Shown here in pieces: positions 56,244 to 64,000 of a stretch of DNA of 64,000 nucleotides. The stretch spans positions 186,001 to 250,000 of the forward strand of contig CCMQ01000008.1 of assembly GCA_000751835.1 (NCBI GenBank), read 5' to 3'. A program made the translations under genes and the position numbers. The stretch's first letter is position 1. Every line of letters begins with the position of its first letter. Under the pieces are notes generated by a model. That model was not told the DNA's origin, did not search any database, and worked only from the letters and a program-made list of their open reading frames with translations. This DNA is from Necropsobacter rosorum. Lineage in GTDB: Bacteria > Pseudomonadota > Gammaproteobacteria > Enterobacterales > Pasteurellaceae.

Positions 56244-56705
56244 TTAGCCGAAGATCTTCTTACCGAAGAAAAACAGCGTTAAGCCGCAGGCGATAACAAT
56301 AAAGCCGATAATCTGCCAGAGCTGAACCGGCCGTGCGGGCATTCCGATTAACCCGAAGTGATCGATAATCGCGGCGGCAACCAGCTGACCGACGATAATG
56401 AAAAACAGCATGTTGGTAACCCCCATTTTAGGGGCGAGAAAAATGGTGGTAAAAACCACCAGCGCCCCTAACGGCCCACCGATCAGCTTCCACAGCGGCT
56501 GTTTCGGCACCTGTTGCAGGGCGCCGAACAGATCGGTTTTCCAGATGCAAATCAGTAATAATACCAATGTGCCGGTGGCAAATGAGATCAGCGCGGCGAC
56601 CGCCGGCTGACCGGTAAGCGCGCCGGCCAGCTGCGAATTGATTGCCGCCTGCGTGGCTAAAGCGACGCCGGCACACAGTGCGATTAACACGAACGATAAC
56701 AGCAT
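56244..56705 (-). CDS. YdcZ-family (DUF606) DMT-type membrane protein
   Basis: The 153-residue inner-membrane protein has five hydrophobic segments and begins MLLSFVLIALCAGVALATQAAINSQL, characteristic of DUF606. It keeps GGPLGALVV and GQLVAAAIIDHFGL. It is a half-size relative of drug/metabolite transporters that works as a dimer; substrate unknown. The start at 56705 has AAGGAT upstream; 50 further open codons are not hydrophobic and not part of the family. Confidence 0.88.
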   Translation of the reverse strand: MLLSFVLIALCAGVALATQAAINSQLAGALTGQPAVAALISFATGTLVLLLICIWKTDLFGALQQVPKQPLWKLIGGPLGALVVFTTIFLAPKMGVTNMLFFIIVGQLVAAAIIDHFGLIGMPARPVQLWQIIGFIVIACGLTLFFFGKKIFG

Positions 56706-56779
56706 GAAAATATCCTTAAGCGGAAAAGGGGCAAAACTGTGAGAAATTCTACCGCACTTTTCGCGTTGCGAATATGGGT

Positions 56780-58063
56780 TTAGTGCAATTTCAGCGACGG
56801 ACGCAATAACCGGTTGATGCGACCGACCAGTACGATAAGCCCGGTGCGGAAACAACCGTGCAATGCCGCCTGATGCATGCGGTATAAGGACAGATACATC
56901 ATCCGCGCGATTTTCCCTTCGATGAACATCGAGCCTTTAGTCAGATTGCCCATCAGGTTTCCCACCGTAGCGAAGCGTGAGAACGACACCAAAGAACCGT
57001 GATCGCTGAATACAAAAGGCTTCAGCGGTTTATTGGCAAGCTGCGCCAGAATATTTTTGCCGCAGGCCGCCGCCATTTGATGCGCCGCCTGCGCGCGCGG
57101 CGGCACCGGTTTCCCGTCGGCCTGCATTAACGCGGCACAGTCACCGATCACATAAACATCGTCGTCCACCGTTGTCTGCAAGGTCGGTTTGACCTCGATC
57201 TGATTGATGCGGTTGGTGGAAAATCCGAAGGTTTTGGTCATTTCGGCGGCTTTGACACCGGCCGCCCAGACCATGAGATCCGCATTTATGCGCTCGCCGT
57301 CTTTGGTGGTGAGCCCGTTTGGCTCCGCCTGCACCACCGCCGTGTTGGTGCGCACATCCACGCCGAGGGCGCGCAGTTCTTTTTCCGCCGCGGCGGAAAT
57401 GCGTTCCGATAAGGCCGGCAGAAGACGCGGCCCGGCCTCCAGTAAGGTGACTTTCAGACTGGTATTGCTCAGTTTGCCGAAACCGTAATGGTGCAGGTGT
57501 TTCGCGGCATTATATAACTCGGCGGACAGCTCGATACCGGTGGCGCCGCCGCCGACAATGGCGATCTGAACGTCTTTTTCATCATTATTGGCAAATTTAA
57601 GAAACAGTTCCATCATGCGGTGATGGAAAAGCTTCGCCTGCTCCGAACTGTCTAAAAAGATGCAGTGCTGCGCCACGCCCGGCGTGCCGAAATCATTGGA
57701 TTTACTGCCGATAGCCAGCACTAAAATGTCATAAGCGATGGTGCGTTCGGCAACCAGCAATTCGTTTTGACTGTTGTAAATCGGCGCCAGCGTGATATTT
57801 TTATGCGCGCGATCGACGGCGGTCAGTGCGCCCTGGCGGAATTCAAAATAATGATTTTTAGCATGTGCGCGATAGCTGAGCGCGTCAATATCGTCGTCCA
57901 GCGAACCGGTCGCCACCTCGTGCAGCAGCGGTTTCCACAGATGGGTGCTGTTTTTGTCGATTAACATCACGCGCGCGTTTTGTTTGCGGCCTAATTTGTC
58001 GCCGAGAGCGGTGGCCAGTTCTAATCCGCCGGCACCGCCGCCGACGATAACGATTGTTTTCAT
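56780..58063 (-). CDS. ndh: NADH:quinone oxidoreductase, type II
   Basis: Ndh is the single-subunit, non-proton-pumping NADH dehydrogenase that feeds the quinone pool. The 427 residues have the FAD loop [17 protein letters not shown] at the start, the NAD loop [16 protein letters not shown] near 170, and YVIGDCAAL for FAD near 300. A C-terminal amphipathic region anchors it to the membrane. An exact FNR palindrome overlaps its start region, suggesting anaerobic repression as in E. coli. Confidence 0.96.
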   Translation of the reverse strand: MKTIVIVGGGAGGLELATALGDKLGRKQNARVMLIDKNSTHLWKPLLHEVATGSLDDDIDALSYRAHAKNHYFEFRQGALTAVDRAHKNITLAPIYNSQNELLVAERTIAYDILVLAIGSKSNDFGTPGVAQHCIFLDSSEQAKLFHHRMMELFLKFANNDEKDVQIAIVGGGATGIELSAELYNAAKHLHHYGFGKLSNTSLKVTLLEAGPRLLPALSERISAAAEKELRALGVDVRTNTAVVQAEPNGLTTKDGERINADLMVWAAGVKAAEMTKTFGFSTNRINQIEVKPTLQTTVDDDVYVIGDCAALMQADGKPVPPRAQAAHQMAAACGKNILAQLANKPLKPFVFSDHGSLVSFSRFATVGNLMGNLTKGSMFIEGKIARMMYLSLYRMHQAALHGCFRTGLIVLVGRINRLLRPSLKLH

Positions 58064-58082
58064 AAACTACTTTCCTATAAAA

Positions 58083-58096
58083 TTGATTAAGATCAA
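58083..58096 (-). promoter_or_regulatory. Exact FNR palindrome at the ndh promoter
   Basis: TTGAT-TAAG-ATCAA is a ten-of-ten match to the FNR consensus. It is centred about ten bases downstream of the predicted transcription start (near 58100), a repressing position. Confidence 0.75.
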
Positions 58097-58106
58097 AACC
58101 GCCAGA

Positions 58107-58134
58107 ATTGTAGTCGTTTGTGCGGGAATGTCCA
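58107..58134 (-). promoter_or_regulatory. Predicted ndh promoter
   Basis: On the minus strand TGGACA and TACAAT are separated by 16 bases, placing the start about 37 bases before the ndh ATG and just ahead of the FNR palindrome. Confidence 0.55.
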
Positions 58135-58173
58135 GCATCTTTTATCCGGCGTACGGGCAATATGTTAAAAGCG

Positions 58174-58218
58174 GTAAAAAAAGTGCGGTGAAAAATCCGT
58201 GATTTTTGCACCGCACTT
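58174..58218 (-). terminator. Tannase gene terminator made of two inverted uptake words
   Basis: AAGTGCGGTG (58181-58190) and CACCGCACTT (58209-58218) pair, and the stem continues as AAAAATC/GATTTTT, giving about 17 pairs with one bulge. Seven T follow on the minus strand. Confidence 0.88.
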
Positions 58219-58224
58219 GTGGGG

Positions 58225-59763
58225 TTAACGGCTGATCGTGTCAGTCCATTGGAACAGTTCGTCCAAATCATAATCGCCGGCATGCGGCACGGCCCATGGC
58301 GTAGCGTAATCCACCCGTTTACCCGCCATCGTCAGTTTGATCGCCAGAATGGCGCTGATCGCATGAGAGGTGTCTCGATCAGCGGTGCCGGCGCGGATCC
58401 GCCAGTGTGTGGCGGCGTGCGGGTTGTCGATATAATTCATGGCATTCATCAATTTGATGATTTGGGCATCCGCCATGCCGCCCGATAGGCTGGAATGCTG
58501 CTGTGAATAAGCGGTAAAGTGTTGATTATTCACAGTTTGTGTGCCGAACAGATTGTTTTCGCCGCTGCTGAGATCAAGGGCGTCGAAAGCCGGCGGCGAT
58601 TTCATCCGCTTTTGCGAATGAACATAACCGTGCCAGTCGATCGCGGCGACACCGTCCCGGCTCAGGCTGACCCAGGATTGGTCGGATAAATCCGTTCCCG
58701 CTTGGTAGGCTTTATCCGCGGCACGGCGAATCACCTCTTTCATATAGTCTTTAAAGGTGCCGTTGCCCTGCGCATCCAGCGTCAGCGGTGTGCCGCGTTC
58801 GTCTTTCAGTTGCAGGCTGTTCAAGTAAGCGGGAAATGCGGCTTTTAACTGATCGGAGACGGCGATTTGCTGCGCGCTTAACTCGCCTTCCAGCATCGGC
58901 ATCGGTTTGCTGCGATCGTTATAGCCGGCGGCGTTTAATTTGCTCATATCCATGCGGCTGTATTGGTTCAGTCCGTTGAATTCCCATTCATAAGCGCTGT
59001 CGGCATGTTCCAGATTGGTGATCGGACAGTAAGCGGAGACGGCGAAGATCCGATCGCTGGCCTCAGCGGCGCCGAGGGTTTTGAAATAAGCGGCGTAATC
59101 CGCGCTGTCGCCGCTGGCGCCCAGTAAGGCGGATAAGGCTCCGCCGGCGCTGGTACCGTTGGAAATGATTTTATTCGCATCGCCCGGTATGCGGGCATCG
59201 TTGAAATGCAAGTAACGCACCGCGGCTTTCAGATCCACAATCGCCGCCGGCGCTTTACCGGTATAACGACCGTTTTGCTCCAGCGTGCGACCGCGGGCGC
59301 CGACACTTGCCACCACATAACCTTTGGCAAGTGCGGTCATTATTGCGTTCGGTTTATCGTCGCTTCCGAATCCCTTGTCGTTGTAAGCGGCGGCTTTCGC
59401 CGGCATGTAGCCGCCCACCGCATTCGGTAGGAAAATCGGCGCGCTTTGTGCGTTAAAGCCGTTAATCGTGCCGTTATTGAAATAGGCTTCCGGCACATAC
59501 AGATTCAGGCTTTGATAATCGGGCTCCAGCGGCCGGCGGACATAAACGATATTTTCAAAGGCGCGGAATTTCACCAGTTTGCCGTTGACGCTGACTTCCA
59601 GCGCGCGGTAATGCTCGCCGTCGAAGTTTAATTGATAGCCGTCCGCCGTTTGGTTGAAATACGGCGTTTGCGCCGCTGAGTCTGGTTTTGCCGTCGGCAA
59701 CGCATTGCCCGTTGCGGCGACGGTAGCGCCCATCATCAGGGCGCTTAAGGTAGTGAATCGCAT
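58225..59763 (-). CDS. Subtype B tannase-like secreted esterase
   Basis: Bacterial tannases hydrolyse galloyl esters such as tannic acid and methyl gallate. The 512-residue alpha/beta-hydrolase has a signal peptide (about 21 residues) and the nucleophile elbow GTSAGG with Ser205. The late motif AGTADRDTSHAIS carries Asp462 and Asp464, and VPHAGDYDLDELF carries His494. Spacings equal those I recall for the Lactobacillus plantarum tannase triad and its galloyl-binding Asp. The large lid domain lies around 240-440. An export signal and an uptake word inside the gene suggest it is settled in this host. The exact natural ester is unproved. Confidence 0.8.
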   Translation of the reverse strand: MRFTTLSALMMGATVAATGNALPTAKPDSAAQTPYFNQTADGYQLNFDGEHYRALEVSVNGKLVKFRAFENIVYVRRPLEPDYQSLNLYVPEAYFNNGTINGFNAQSAPIFLPNAVGGYMPAKAAAYNDKGFGSDDKPNAIMTALAKGYVVASVGARGRTLEQNGRYTGKAPAAIVDLKAAVRYLHFNDARIPGDANKIISNGTSAGGALSALLGASGDSADYAAYFKTLGAAEASDRIFAVSAYCPITNLEHADSAYEWEFNGLNQYSRMDMSKLNAAGYNDRSKPMPMLEGELSAQQIAVSDQLKAAFPAYLNSLQLKDERGTPLTLDAQGNGTFKDYMKEVIRRAADKAYQAGTDLSDQSWVSLSRDGVAAIDWHGYVHSQKRMKSPPAFDALDLSSGENNLFGTQTVNNQHFTAYSQQHSSLSGGMADAQIIKLMNAMNYIDNPHAATHWRIRAGTADRDTSHAISAILAIKLTMAGKRVDYATPWAVPHAGDYDLDELFQWTDTISR

Positions 59764-59848
59764 AGGTACTCCGAATAAAGTGAATTTACCTGTAGTTTGA
59801 CCAAGGCGGAGGGCGATAAGTTTCGTTATAGCGTGAAATATATTGAGA

Positions 59849-60517
59849 TTATCTTACCCATTCCACCACCTCTTCAAGCGGCCGGCGGGTTTTCTCGCGC
59901 GGTTGATGGAGGCGGTAGCCGAATGCCGCCATGACACTCAGTTTATATTGCTGCGGGTTGTATAATCCCTGTTGCGCCAGTAAATCGTTCATCTGTTCCA
60001 GCGGAAAGCCTTCAATCGGCGTGCTGTCAATGCCGATCATGGCGGCGGCGGTCAGCATATTGGCCAGCGCGATGTAGCTTTGGCGGCAGGCCCATTCGTA
60101 GAAAGCGGTGGGATTTTGCGTGAGTTTGAAATCCTGTTCGCTGAACCGGCGGTAAAATGTCTGGCGCTGGCGCAGTGCGTCTTCAGGAATGTGATGAATA
60201 TCGCGCATAATATGCTGCACATATTCGCCGTCGGCCAGCAATTCGGCAGGCTGGCGAACCAGAATCAGCAGAAAATGGCTGCAATCCATTATTTTATCTT
60301 TGGCACCCCAGGCGTTATCACGGATAAGCTCACGGATTGCCGGTTTTTCAATCACCAGAAATTTCCACGGTTCAAAGCCGAAAGAGCTGGGCGACAGGCG
60401 GCCGGTTTCCAAAATAAAACGGAAATCCTCCGCGCTGATTTTTTTATGCGGATCGTATTGTTTGCAGGCATGACGGAAATGATAGGCGTCCAGAATCTGT
60501 TGTTTGCTGATGGTCAT
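59849..60517 (-). CDS. NAD(P)H-dependent nitroreductase family protein
   Basis: A 222-residue FMN enzyme of the nitroreductase/FMN reductase fold: AYHFRHACKQYDPHKKIS with the FMN-phosphate Arg region, GRLSPSSFGFEPWKFLVI, and IGIDSTPIEGF then AAFGYR at the end. Substrates may be nitro compounds, quinones or others. It is 85 bases upstream of the tannase-like gene on the same strand, so the two could be cotranscribed, but each could have its own promoter. Confidence 0.9.
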   Translation of the reverse strand: MTISKQQILDAYHFRHACKQYDPHKKISAEDFRFILETGRLSPSSFGFEPWKFLVIEKPAIRELIRDNAWGAKDKIMDCSHFLLILVRQPAELLADGEYVQHIMRDIHHIPEDALRQRQTFYRRFSEQDFKLTQNPTAFYEWACRQSYIALANMLTAAAMIGIDSTPIEGFPLEQMNDLLAQQGLYNPQQYKLSVMAAFGYRLHQPREKTRRPLEEVVEWVR

Positions 60518-60633
60518 CGTGCTTTCTCCTTGCGGGTTGACTTTAGGGGGTATTATGCGGAAATTTTATGCGTAACGCACATTGTGTTTGCGGATATGAT
60601 ATATCGTTTTCACTGATACGGGGTAAAAAGCGG

Positions 60634-60667
60634 CGAAAAAAATACCGCACTTATAAAAAGTGCGGTA
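60634..60667 (-). terminator. dcu terminator made of two inverted uptake words
   Basis: TACCGCACTT (60643-60652) pairs with AAGTGCGGTA (60658-60667) around five bases, with seven T following on the minus strand. Confidence 0.88.
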
Positions 60668-60694
60668 CGATTTTAAACGTTTTTTAGCTTCGGA

Positions 60695-62008
60695 TTACAG
60701 GAATAAATTGGCGAATAGCAGGCCGAATGCCAGACTGAACGCCATGCTCAGCAGACCCGGTATCATAAAGCTGTGGTTGAAGATATATTTCCCGATACGG
60801 GTTGTGCCGGTGGTATCGAAGTCGATAGAGGCGATGATCGGGCCGTAGTTCGGAATAAAGAAATAACCGTTTACCGCCACGAATACCCCGATTAAAATCG
60901 GCGCCGGAATGCCCAGTGCGATACCGACCGGGAATAAGGTCGCTACGGTCGCGCCCTGACTGTTCACCAGCACGGAAAGCAGGAATAAGGCGAAAGCGAA
61001 AGTCCAAGGTGCGGTTTCTACCAGCGCTTTCACGCTTTCTTTCACTTCCACCATATGCGCCTGCATTAATGTGTCGCCCAGCCAGGCGATACCGAAGATC
61101 GCGATAACCGCACGCATACCGGCATGGAACACCGAACCTTGGGTAATGGCGTTGCCGTTCGGTTTGCAGATGAGAATAATCAGCGCGCCGACGGTCAGCA
61201 TCACGATTTCAATGGTATGCGCCATGCCCATCGGTTTGCCGTCGAAGTTCGGACGCAAGGACGGGAACGCCCCCATAATCACCACCAACAGCGCCCCGAT
61301 TAAGAATAAAGTGACGGAGGTTTTCGCCGTTTTGCTGATTTCGATTTCGGCCACATTGGTTTTGGCCTGATTTTCCTTGATATATTCCGGATCCTGTAGC
61401 AGGCGCTGATAATCCGGATCGTCTTTTAATTCTTTACCCATTTTATTGACGAAGATACAAGCCACGCCGATCCCTAAAACCGTCGCCGGCATGGTGACTT
61501 TCAGCACATCGCCCAAGTGGATGCCCTGCGGTTCAAGATAGGCCACCACGGCGACCACCGCCGCAGCGATCGGGCTGGCGACGATAGCGAACTGGGAAGC
61601 GATAACCGCCATCGACAGCGGACGCTCAGGGCGAATGCCGTTATGCCGGCTGACTTCCGCGATCACCGGCAGCACGGAATAAGCAACGTGTCCGGTACCG
61701 GCCAATACGGTGAACGTCCAAGTAACCGCCGGTGCCATAAAGGTAATATATTTCGGATTTTTGCGCAGAATGTTGGTGGCGATTTTGATCATGTAATCCA
61801 GACCTCCGGCGGCCTGCATCGCCGCAGCGGCGGACACCACCGCCATAATCATTAGCATGACGTCAATCGGCAGACCGGCCGGTTGCAGACCGAAACCGAA
61901 GGACAGGATAGCAAGACCGACACCGCCCATCACCCCCAAACCGATACCGCCGATACGGGCACCGATCAGGATACAGATTAGCACGATGGCGAATTGAAGA
62001 AAAAACAT
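60695..62008 (-). CDS. dcuB: Anaerobic C4-dicarboxylate transporter (Dcu family)
   Basis: Dcu proteins exchange fumarate or aspartate for succinate during fumarate respiration. The 437-residue inner-membrane protein has 10-12 segments and the family stretches [53 protein letters not shown] and [17 protein letters not shown]. Its sequence mixes DcuA- and DcuB-like features, so the suffix is provisional. The promoter has an FNR-type site at -41.5. With pckA in the same window it fits succinate-forming fermentation. Confidence 0.92.
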   Translation of the reverse strand: MFFLQFAIVLICILIGARIGGIGLGVMGGVGLAILSFGFGLQPAGLPIDVMLMIMAVVSAAAAMQAAGGLDYMIKIATNILRKNPKYITFMAPAVTWTFTVLAGTGHVAYSVLPVIAEVSRHNGIRPERPLSMAVIASQFAIVASPIAAAVVAVVAYLEPQGIHLGDVLKVTMPATVLGIGVACIFVNKMGKELKDDPDYQRLLQDPEYIKENQAKTNVAEIEISKTAKTSVTLFLIGALLVVIMGAFPSLRPNFDGKPMGMAHTIEIVMLTVGALIILICKPNGNAITQGSVFHAGMRAVIAIFGIAWLGDTLMQAHMVEVKESVKALVETAPWTFAFALFLLSVLVNSQGATVATLFPVGIALGIPAPILIGVFVAVNGYFFIPNYGPIIASIDFDTTGTTRIGKYIFNHSFMIPGLLSMAFSLAFGLLFANLFL

Positions 62009-62128
62009 GGTTGACCCCTATTTTAAACATATACGGAAAAGCATTCCCGCCATAAGCCGAACGGGAATTCACCTCGCGGCGGAAAGTGCGTTGTCATCGA
62101 TTGTTCCTTTCTCCCGCAATTGCACGCT

Positions 62129-62134
62129 ACTATA
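62129..62134 (-). promoter_or_regulatory. Predicted -10 element of the dcu promoter
   Basis: On the minus strand TATAGT, with transcription predicted near 62122. No -35 is evident (TAGAGA at 17 bases), consistent with activation from the FNR site. Confidence 0.5.
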
Positions 62135-62156
62135 GCAACAAACTTGGCTTATCTCT

Positions 62157-62170
62157 ATAATATAGATCAA
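62157..62170 (-). promoter_or_regulatory. FNR-like site of the dcu promoter
   Basis: On the minus strand TTGAT-CTAT-ATTAT has one perfect half-site and a second matching three of five. Its centre is 41.5 bases from the predicted start, the class II FNR position, as expected for an anaerobically induced Dcu gene. Confidence 0.6.
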
Positions 62171-62268
62171 TTAAATTGCAATAGTTTCTTTGAAAGATGA
62201 AGAAACTGCGGTTATACTTAAGCCCTTATTTTTAAACTTAAACATTGAATTTAAATATTGAGAACGAC

Positions 62269-62715
62269 ATGCAAGAATTTCTCCCTATGGCGACGGATTT
62301 CGCTAAAAATCATAGCTTAATGGTTATCGCGTGGATTGCCGTATTTATTATGGTGGTTTATACCCTGACAAAATCCGTCACCACCAAAGTGAAAGTGATC
62401 GGCAATGCGCAGGCCGTCAGCCTGATAAATAACGAAGATGCGGTGGTGATTGATTTGCGGACGATTGATGAATTTGAACGCGGTCATATCGTCAATAGTA
62501 TCAACCTGCTGCCCAGCGAAATTAAAAATCAGAATGTGGGCAAAATCGAACAGCATAAAGATCATGCGGTGATTCTGACCTGCGCAACCGGAATGTCTGC
62601 CGGCGCTTCGGCCGAATTGTTATCAAAACAAGGCTTCAGCCGGGTTTATACCTTAAAAGACGGTATCGGCGGCTGGCGTTCCGAGAATCTCCCTTTAGTA
62701 AAGAAAAACAAATAA
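62269..62715 (+). CDS. yibN: Rhodanese-domain membrane protein YibN
   Basis: A 148-residue protein with one N-terminal membrane helix (about 18-36) and a cytosolic rhodanese domain, AVVIDLRTIDEFERGHI to ILTCATGMSAGASAELL. The Cys in the CATGMSAG loop is the expected persulfide acceptor. The start at 62269 with GAGAAC upstream is preferred to an earlier open start. In E. coli the order is yibN-grxC-secB-gpsA; here secB follows after 17 bases and grxC is missing. Confidence 0.9.
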   Translation: MQEFLPMATDFAKNHSLMVIAWIAVFIMVVYTLTKSVTTKVKVIGNAQAVSLINNEDAVVIDLRTIDEFERGHIVNSINLLPSEIKNQNVGKIEQHKDHAVILTCATGMSAGASAELLSKQGFSRVYTLKDGIGGWRSENLPLVKKNK

Positions 62716-62732
62716 TCAAGAAGGATTGAATA

Positions 62733-63239
62733 ATGACTGAGCAAAATCAAGAGGTCGCGGCAAACGAAGAACAAAACACGCAGGCCGTATTGCAGATTCA
62801 ACGTATTTATGTGAAAGACGTTTCCTTTGAAGCGCCGAATTTACCGCATATTTTTCAGCAGGAATGGAAACCGAAACTAGGTTTTGACTTAAGCAGCGAA
62901 ACCACCCAGTTAGGCGACGATTTATATGAAGTCTGCCTCAATATTTCCGTCGAAACCACCTTAGAAGACAGCGGCGATGTCGCCTTTATCTGTGAAGTGA
63001 AACAGGCGGGCGTGTTTACCGTCAGCGGACTGGAAGATATGCAGCTGGCCCATTGCCTGACCTCGCAATGTCCGAACATGCTGTTCCCTTATGCGCGCGA
63101 ACTGGTGTCCAATCTGGTTAACCGCGGCACCTTCCCGGCACTGAACCTTTCCCCGGTGAATTTCGATGCGCTGTTTATGGATTATTTACAACGTCAGCAA
63201 GAACAGCAGGAACAGTCTGGTAACCAGGAAGTGCATTAA
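62733..63239 (+). CDS. secB: Protein-export chaperone SecB
   Basis: SecB holds presecretory proteins unfolded and hands them to SecA. The 168-residue acidic protein shows [20 protein letters not shown], the SecA-contact stretch with [10 protein letters not shown], and [42 protein letters not shown] as several conserved parts. It is between yibN and gpsA, and followed by a terminator-like hairpin. Confidence 0.97.
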   Translation: MTEQNQEVAANEEQNTQAVLQIQRIYVKDVSFEAPNLPHIFQQEWKPKLGFDLSSETTQLGDDLYEVCLNISVETTLEDSGDVAFICEVKQAGVFTVSGLEDMQLAHCLTSQCPNMLFPYARELVSNLVNRGTFPALNLSPVNFDALFMDYLQRQQEQQEQSGNQEVH

Positions 63240-63263
63240 CCCGGCGAAACAGCCTGTTAAAAG

Positions 63264-63297
63264 AGGCGGATGCCTTATCCGCCTTTGATTGTTTTTC
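63264..63297 (+). terminator. Terminator between secB and gpsA
   Basis: AGGCGGAT pairs with ATCCGCCT around a five-base loop, followed by a T-rich tail (TTGATTGTTTTT). It may be partial, since gpsA follows in the same direction. Confidence 0.7.
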
Positions 63298-63332
63298 CGT
63301 TCTTGTCAAATTTCGCCATTTCCGGAGTATAA

Positions 63333-64000
63333 ATGATGAATACGACAATATCCGCTTCACCTATCACCGTCATCGGCGCCGGTTCTTACGGCAGTGCACT
63401 GGCAATTACCTTTTCCCGCAACGGTTATCCGACGTATCTGTGGGGGCATGACCCCGAACACATGCGCCGGCTGGCGACGGAGCGCTGCAATCAGGCGTTT
63501 CTGCCCGATGTGCGTTTTCCCGACGCGTTGCGGATTGAAGCCGATTTAGCCGCGGCGATAGCAAAATCGCGCGATGTGTTAATTGTCGTGCCCAGCCATG
63601 TATTCGGCGAAGTTATTGCCAAAATTAAACCGCACTTACGCCCGGACAGCCGTATCGTGTGGGCGACCAAAGGGCTGGAGCGCGACAGCGGGCGCCTGTT
63701 GCAGGACGTCATTGAAGATACGCTCGGCAAAGATTATCCGCTGGCGGTATTATCCGGCCCGACTTTTGCCAAAGAGCTGGCGGCGGGAATGCCGACCGCA
63801 ATTGCGCTGGCGTCGAACAATCAGCAATTCGCCCTTGAATTTCAGGCGCGCATTCATTGCAGTAAACACTTCCGGGTGTATATTAATCACGATATGATCG
63901 GCGTTCAGCTCGGCGGCGCAATTAAAAATGTGATTGCCATCAGTGCCGGCATGTCTGACGGCATGGGCTTCGGCGCCAATGCCCGCACGGCGTTAATCAC
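63333..64000 (+). CDS. gpsA: Glycerol-3-phosphate dehydrogenase [NAD(P)+], cut by the window end
   Basis: GpsA reduces dihydroxyacetone phosphate to sn-glycerol 3-phosphate for phospholipid synthesis. The visible 222 residues have the dinucleotide loop [14 protein letters not shown] near 11-24, [20 protein letters not shown] and catalytic Lys in [10 protein letters not shown], up to [12 protein letters not shown]. Two tandem ATGs (63333, 63336) follow GGAG; either may start. The C-terminal domain is outside the window. Confidence 0.95.
   Translation, partial: MMNTTISASPITVIGAGSYGSALAITFSRNGYPTYLWGHDPEHMRRLATERCNQAFLPDVRFPDALRIEADLAAAIAKSRDVLIVVPSHVFGEVIAKIKPHLRPDSRIVWATKGLERDSGRLLQDVIEDTLGKDYPLAVLSGPTFAKELAAGMPTAIALASNNQQFALEFQARIHCSKHFRVYINHDMIGVQLGGAIKNVIAISAGMSDGMGFGANARTALI

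Overview
The window is chromosomal DNA of a gammaproteobacterium of the family Pasteurellaceae. The strongest evidence is the Haemophilus-type DNA uptake word AAGTGCGGT. I counted roughly 55 copies on the two strands by eye, where about 0.5 would be expected by chance. The gene content agrees: opsX/kdkA-type lipopolysaccharide core genes, a comM gene behind a Sxy-dependent CRP-S type operator, and family-typical gene orders. Base composition looks G+C-richer than Haemophilus influenzae. I cannot name the species from sequence alone.

Layout, left to right. 1-4.8 kb: cyaY-recQ, a small secreted orphan, a tRNA-Phe/tRNA-Asn unit, then mutY-yggX-mltC, all on the minus strand. 4.9-8.0 kb: an AsnC/Lrp regulator divergent from ornithine cyclodeaminase and an NhaC-type transporter, sitting between mutY and trmB, which are neighbours in E. 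coli. 8.2-12 kb: trmB-yggL, corA behind a 250-base structured leader, yggT-yggU and a GNAT enzyme. 12-18.7 kb: tpiA, Kdo and heptose enzymes of the LPS inner core (waaA, kdkA, opsX) with coaD, then an ABC exporter. 18.7-26.6 kb: yfcZ-like, the oxidative pentose phosphate genes gnd-pgl-zwf, cysQ, an OPT transporter and nudE. 26.6-31 kb: yrfG-hslR-hslO-pckA and trmL. 31-38.3 kb: engB, comM, envC-yibQ, gpmA, ruvX, yqgE and rsmE. 38.4-39.7 kb: a TusA-like/YeeE thiosulfate import pair. 39.9-46 kb: recO-rlmD-relA-dgkA and a WaaL-type ligase. 46-48.2 kb: pgk-fba. 48.2-52.5 kb: a sulfate ABC importer operon behind a 436-base gap. 52.5-64 kb: RNase T2, YfhL ferredoxin, a SPOUT methyltransferase, pssA, a YdcZ-type protein, ndh, a subtype-B tannase, a nitroreductase, a Dcu C4-dicarboxylate transporter, yibN-secB and the start of gpsA.

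Most of this is core metabolism. Central carbon genes (tpiA, pgk, fba, gpmA, zwf, pgl, gnd, pckA), fumarate/succinate exchange (dcu) and ndh suggest a facultative anaerobe running a PEP-carboxykinase/C4-dicarboxylate fermentation. Operator-like sequences support this. An exact FNR palindrome lies at ndh, an FNR-like site is centred 41.5 bases before the predicted dcu start, and a CRP-like site is centred 41.5 bases before the predicted pckA start. Transcription units often end in hairpins built from two inverted uptake words.

I see no prophage, insertion sequence, CRISPR array, toxin-antitoxin or defence locus. The least explained parts are the corA leader with a possible 13-codon leader peptide, a terminator-like hairpin with no gene before it ahead of the sulfate importer, a recO gene with no ATG/GTG/TTG at the conserved start, and an exported tannase unexpected in this family.
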